Positions 44,163 to 47,337 of a stretch of DNA of 47,337 nt are shown here, one piece after another (within the stretch, counting starts at the first letter, position 1; every line of letters starts with the position of its first letter). A program made the position numbers and the translations under genes. The notes beneath the pieces are model-generated. The model was not told the DNA's origin and ran no database searches. It was given only the letters and a program-made list of their open reading frames with translations. Source of the DNA: Thermodesulfovibrionales bacterium (lineage in GTDB: Bacteria; Nitrospirota; Thermodesulfovibrionia; Thermodesulfovibrionales; JdFR-86); contig JAUXOF010000059.1 in NCBI GenBank assembly GCA_030682405.1, forward strand, positions 1-47,337, in the 5' to 3' direction.

Positions 44163-45578
44163 TTGAAACTTTTCGACAAGATACTTGTAGCCAACAGGGG
44201 TGAGATAGCCGTCAGGATTATCCGGGCCGCAAGGGAACTCGGCATAAGGACTGTGGCCGTCTACTCGGACATAGAAAAAGAGGCGATGCATGTCAGGCTC
44301 GCTGACGAGGCCGTGTGCATCGGGCCTGCCAATTCAGCCCAGAGCTATCTGAACATACCGGGGATACTCACTTCCGCCGAGATTACCGACTCCTCGGCCA
44401 TACATCCCGGGTATGGTTTTTTATCCGAAAACCCCCAGTTCGCCGAGACGTGCATCAGTTCGGGCATTGCCTTCATCGGGCCAACCCCGGAGAACATCCG
44501 GCTCGGAGGGGACAAGTCAAAGGCAAGACAGATAATGCGGAGAAAAGGCATACCCATCGTCCCCGGAAGCGACGGCCCTGTGGAGTCGGTGGAGATAGCG
44601 GTTAAGGCGGCCAGAAAGATAGGGTTTCCCGTCATCATCAAGGCATCGCAGGGCGGCGGCGGCAGGGGGATGAAGATAGTAAACGCAGAGGAGGGACTTG
44701 AGCATGCGTTTTACCTGGCCCAGAGGGAGGCCCTTACGGCCTTCGGCAACAGCGACCTGTATATCGAGAAATACATCCCCGACTTCAGGCACATAGAGGT
44801 TCAGATTATGGCCGACTCAAAGGGCGATGTCATACATCTGGGCGAAAGGGACTGCTCCATCCAGAGGCGGTACCAGAAGCTGATAGAGGAGTCCCCGTCT
44901 CCGTTTTCCACGGATAAGTTCAGAAAGAAGATAGGCGAGCTTGCGATTAAGGCGGCAAGGGCACTGAGATACAGGAATGTCGGAACGATAGAGTTCATAG
45001 TGGAGCCTGACGGCAAAATATATTTTATGGAAATAAATACGAGGATACAGGTGGAGCATCCCGTCACCGAGGCTGTAACAGGCATAGACCTGATTAAGGA
45101 GCAGATTAAGCTTGCGGCAGGCATGCCCCTTCAGTACAGGCAGAGCCAGATACGGCTGAGGGGACATGCAATAGAATTCAGGATTAATGCCGAAGACCCC
45201 ATTAGGTTCATACCCTCGCCGGGCAGGATATCGTTTTTCTATCCGCCGGGAGGCCCGGGGGTCAGGGTTGACACTGCGGCATTCGGGGGTGCGGCCATCC
45301 CCTCTCAGTACGACTCACTTGTGGCAAAACTCATTGTTCACGGCACAGACAGGCAGGATGCGATTACAAAGGCAAGGCGCTGTCTCGACGAGTTCAAGGT
45401 TGAGGGCATAAAGACCACCATAGCGTTCCACAAGAGGGTTCTGGCGAACAAAAACTTCATAAGCGGAAATTTCAATACCGCCTTTGTGGAGAAAATGAAC
45501 GGTCAAGACCAGGACAAGGGCGATAAGCCCGTCAGCCCCGCGGAGCAAGAAGCGCAATCCGGTGTACAGGCGGAATAA
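44163..45578 (+). CDS. accC: Biotin carboxylase of acetyl-CoA carboxylase
   Basis: The 471-aa ATP-grasp enzyme carboxylates biotin on AccB. FDKILVANRGEIAVRIIRAARELG, IHPGYGFLSENPQFAE, IIKASQGGGGRGMKIV (the Gly-rich ATP loop), HLGERDCSIQRRYQKLIEESPSP and MEINTRIQVEHPVTEAVTGIDL are canonical. A short Gln/Glu/Asp-rich tail after the usual end is non-conserved and overlaps thiE. It starts with TTG 3 nt after the accB stop. Confidence 0.97.
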   Translation: MKLFDKILVANRGEIAVRIIRAARELGIRTVAVYSDIEKEAMHVRLADEAVCIGPANSAQSYLNIPGILTSAEITDSSAIHPGYGFLSENPQFAETCISSGIAFIGPTPENIRLGGDKSKARQIMRRKGIPIVPGSDGPVESVEIAVKAARKIGFPVIIKASQGGGGRGMKIVNAEEGLEHAFYLAQREALTAFGNSDLYIEKYIPDFRHIEVQIMADSKGDVIHLGERDCSIQRRYQKLIEESPSPFSTDKFRKKIGELAIKAARALRYRNVGTIEFIVEPDGKIYFMEINTRIQVEHPVTEAVTGIDLIKEQIKLAAGMPLQYRQSQIRLRGHAIEFRINAEDPIRFIPSPGRISFFYPPGGPGVRVDTAAFGGAAIPSQYDSLVAKLIVHGTDRQDAITKARRCLDEFKVEGIKTTIAFHKRVLANKNFISGNFNTAFVEKMNGQDQDKGDKPVSPAEQEAQSGVQAE

Positions 45579-46209
45579 TAAAACCTTTCCGAGCGGCCTC
45601 TGTTTTATAACGGATATAAATTCCTCCCCGCTTACATGTCTTGAGATGACCCTTATTGCGCTCAGGGCCGGAGTAAGATGGGTTCAGTACAGGCAGAAGG
45701 ACAAAAGCAGGCGGCAACTCTACGAAGAGGCGCTGGGGCTAAGGAGGCTGACTGCGGATTTCGGAGCTGTCTTTATAGTAAACGACTATGCCGACATCGC
45801 GGCTGCCGTGGATGCCGACGGCGTTCATCTGGGGCAGGATGACCTGCCTATTGCCGAGGCAAGGAAGGTTATGGGAGGCGACAGGATAATAGGCATATCC
45901 ACGCACAGCATTAAGGAGGCTGTTGAGGCGGAATCGGCAGGCGCGGACTACATAGGGTTCGGCCCGGTGTTTCCCACTCTGACAAAGGACGCTGGGGAGC
46001 CTAAAGGCGTTAAATCCCTCAGGGAGATAAAACAAGCGGTGAGGATTCCAGTCGTCGCCATAGGCGGGATAAGCCTCAAAAACCTTCCTTCAGTAATCTC
46101 AGCCGGGGCGGACTCCGTGGCGGTTGCATCTGCGATTCTGAAAGGCGATATAGAGGAAAACGCAGGGGAATTTTTGAGGAGGATTGGTAAATTTAGTCGG
46201 AAGATATAA
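45562..46209 (+). CDS. thiE: Thiamine-phosphate synthase
   Basis: The 215-aa TIM-barrel enzyme joins HMP-PP and thiazole phosphate. VRWVQYRQKDKSRRQ (diphosphate-binding Gln, Arg, Lys), IVNDYADIAAAVDADGVHLGQDDLP, IGISTHS, YIGFGPVFPTLTKDA, VVAIGGISLKNLP and VAVASAIL are all family blocks. The start is GTG inside the 3' end of accC (17-nt overlap), so expression is probably coupled. No other thiamine genes are in the window. Confidence 0.93.
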   Translation: MYRRNNKTFPSGLCFITDINSSPLTCLEMTLIALRAGVRWVQYRQKDKSRRQLYEEALGLRRLTADFGAVFIVNDYADIAAAVDADGVHLGQDDLPIAEARKVMGGDRIIGISTHSIKEAVEAESAGADYIGFGPVFPTLTKDAGEPKGVKSLREIKQAVRIPVVAIGGISLKNLPSVISAGADSVAVASAILKGDIEENAGEFLRRIGKFSRKI

Positions 46210-46248
46210 AATATTCGGAATAATGCTGGCCGGCGTCCCCTGCTCCCC

Positions 46249-47337
46249 TCATTCCCTCCTGACGATTCCCGTAAAAGCCGCCATCGCAAGGGTTGAAAAG
46301 ACCCAGCCCGAAAATATGTGAAGCCAGAGGTAGTAACGAAACCGGTTGCCATGCTGCCTTGTGGAATCCGGAAGATAGTAGCCCTCCTGATGGAGGTCAA
46401 CGAACGGAAAAAATGCGTCTATGGAATAGATGAAGGCGTTGAACCTTGAATACCTTTCGGGCAAGACTCCGGTGCGTTTGAAATCAGGGTCAAGATAGAC
46501 CCTCTCTTTGGAAGGCTGCATCACTTCCAAGTTGTCTGCATAGCAGAAAAGGCCTGCCCCCAATAAAATTATGGGGATTATCCAAAGAAGAAGCCTCCAT
46601 GTCTTATAGCCATGACCAATTGTTACCCCCAAAAACCGGTTCCATAACTTCCCCTTTTTACTCAGTGCGCCGTATTTTCTCAGGTCTTCGTGCTTTTCAT
46701 AAAGCGCCTTTTTTCTGTCGGTTTCATGGCCCATTTGCTTAAAGACCTTTGCAAGCTGTTCGTAAGGTTGGGCGTAGAAAGAGCTTTCAGTCATAAGCCT
46801 TATCCATCCGAGCCTTTTTTCGGCATTTTCGTTTTTGGGAAGTCGGAACATCTCATACTCAAAGCCGTCAATAGAAAGCTTGCCTTTGTCAGGACGGCTT
46901 TGTTCGTCATCGGCAAGCACTTTGACTTTTGCGCGGGAAAGCGATAGCCTTCCCTTAAATTTCGTTTCCCAGAGAAGCAATTCGTTTATGATTGCGCTAG
47001 TCGCATTAAAGGCATAGCCTTCTTTGTTTACGAATTCGGCATCTTTGCAGCTAAGCTGCCCTCCTATATTCGCACCTAAAAGGCGCACCTCGCCCTTGGC
47101 TTTTACGCCTCTTAAAAACATATCGCCTTTTACCGATATCCCATCTGCACTAAAGGCATAGCCTTCTTCATTTACGAATTCGGCATTCTCGCAGTCAAGC
47201 TGCCCTCCTATTTTCGCACCTAAAAGGCGCACCTCGCCTTTGGCTTTTACGCCGCTTAAGAACACATTGCCTTTTACCGATATCCCATCTGCACTTAAAG
47301 AACCGATATGACTGCCATTAAAATTAAAGGTTTTGGC
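46249..47337 (-). CDS. Repeat-bearing membrane protein, 5' end outside window
   Basis: The frame is open to the right edge, so the N-terminus is missing; a GTG at 47265 is internal. The visible N-terminal part is a tandem array of 48-residue units (KAKGEVRLLGAKIGGQLDC, ENAEFVNEEGYAFSADGISVKG) that would form a solenoid like pentapeptide-repeat or bactofilin-type proteins; the DNA unit is 144 bp. After a helical linker come two membrane segments (LLLWIIPIILLGAGLFCYA and LWLHIFSGWVFSTLAMAAFTG) ending VRRE. The ending recalls proteins annotated as pentapeptide-repeat or membrane-associated oxidoreductases; no catalytic motif is visible. The gene is convergent with thiE. Confidence 0.7.
   Translation of the reverse strand, partial: AKTFNFNGSHIGSLSADGISVKGNVFLSGVKAKGEVRLLGAKIGGQLDCENAEFVNEEGYAFSADGISVKGDMFLRGVKAKGEVRLLGANIGGQLSCKDAEFVNKEGYAFNATSAIINELLLWETKFKGRLSLSRAKVKVLADDEQSRPDKGKLSIDGFEYEMFRLPKNENAEKRLGWIRLMTESSFYAQPYEQLAKVFKQMGHETDRKKALYEKHEDLRKYGALSKKGKLWNRFLGVTIGHGYKTWRLLLWIIPIILLGAGLFCYADNLEVMQPSKERVYLDPDFKRTGVLPERYSRFNAFIYSIDAFFPFVDLHQEGYYLPDSTRQHGNRFRYYLWLHIFSGWVFSTLAMAAFTGIVRRE

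Overview
The window looks like chromosome from an uncultured, probably anaerobic, Gram-negative bacterium of the Nitrospirota / former Deltaproteobacteria type. This placement is an inference from gene content and order: a type II secretion cluster with secretin, GNA1162- and CsgG-type lipoproteins, LolD, an archaeal-type fructose-bisphosphate aldolase/phosphatase beside a PPi-type phosphofructokinase, endonuclease Q, and an aroQ-pepP-efp-accB-accC run. There is no rRNA or tRNA to settle it. Core genes are moderately GC-rich, tightly packed and often start with TTG or GTG.

Layout. 1-1479: an AT-rich pair, a penicillin-binding-type transpeptidase fragment cut by the window edge and a nucleotidyltransferase-fold protein. 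1538-1939: gene debris, including a near-identical copy of the last 95 codons of endonuclease Q. 2083-5332: lipA, alaC, a zinc-ribbon membrane protein, and convergent PK-C-like and two-CW genes. 5610-9686: a DsrE-like protein, a beta-propeller cytochrome c and an FtsX/ATPase/DUF4418 cassette. 9693-11150 (minus): lolD, a small membrane protein and a phage-like HTH protein. 11331-16850: palindromic repeats, a transposase-like remnant and a giant AT-rich SF1 helicase-nuclease. 16996-23079 (minus): a fused cysE-cysS gene, metK, ahcY and endoQ, linking cysteine supply and charging, S-adenosylmethionine synthesis and recycling, and DNA repair. 23119-25343: a HEAT-repeat gene, a HigBA-type toxin-antitoxin pair, an AT-rich PD-(D/E)XK nuclease, a second copy of the transposase-like remnant, and a remnant of a second HEAT gene tail.

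25463-32204: gspE-K-L-M-C-D as one overlapping operon. 32258-34714 (minus): FBP aldolase/phosphatase and PPi-PFK. 34999-36697: two outer-membrane lipoproteins. 36793-39435: purN, rsmD, coaD and an EamA transporter. 39516-40445: a secreted protein of unknown function and repeat debris. 40446-46209: a DUF2301 membrane protein, a GGQ release-factor-like protein, then aroQ-pepP-efp-accB-accC-thiE. 46249-end: a repeat-bearing membrane protein cut by the right edge.

Most worth a second look: (i) serine acetyltransferase and cysteinyl-tRNA synthetase encoded as one uninterrupted reading frame; (ii) two AT-rich nuclease genes, 8 kb apart and on opposite strands, that both begin just downstream of copies of the same transposase-like remnant; (iii) a GC-rich palindromic repeat family that has entered the endoQ reading frame and marks the breakpoint of the endoQ tail duplication; (iv) an AT-rich transpeptidase/nucleotidyltransferase pair; (v) several promoters whose -10 box lies 6-8 nt before the start codon, as expected for leaderless mRNAs.
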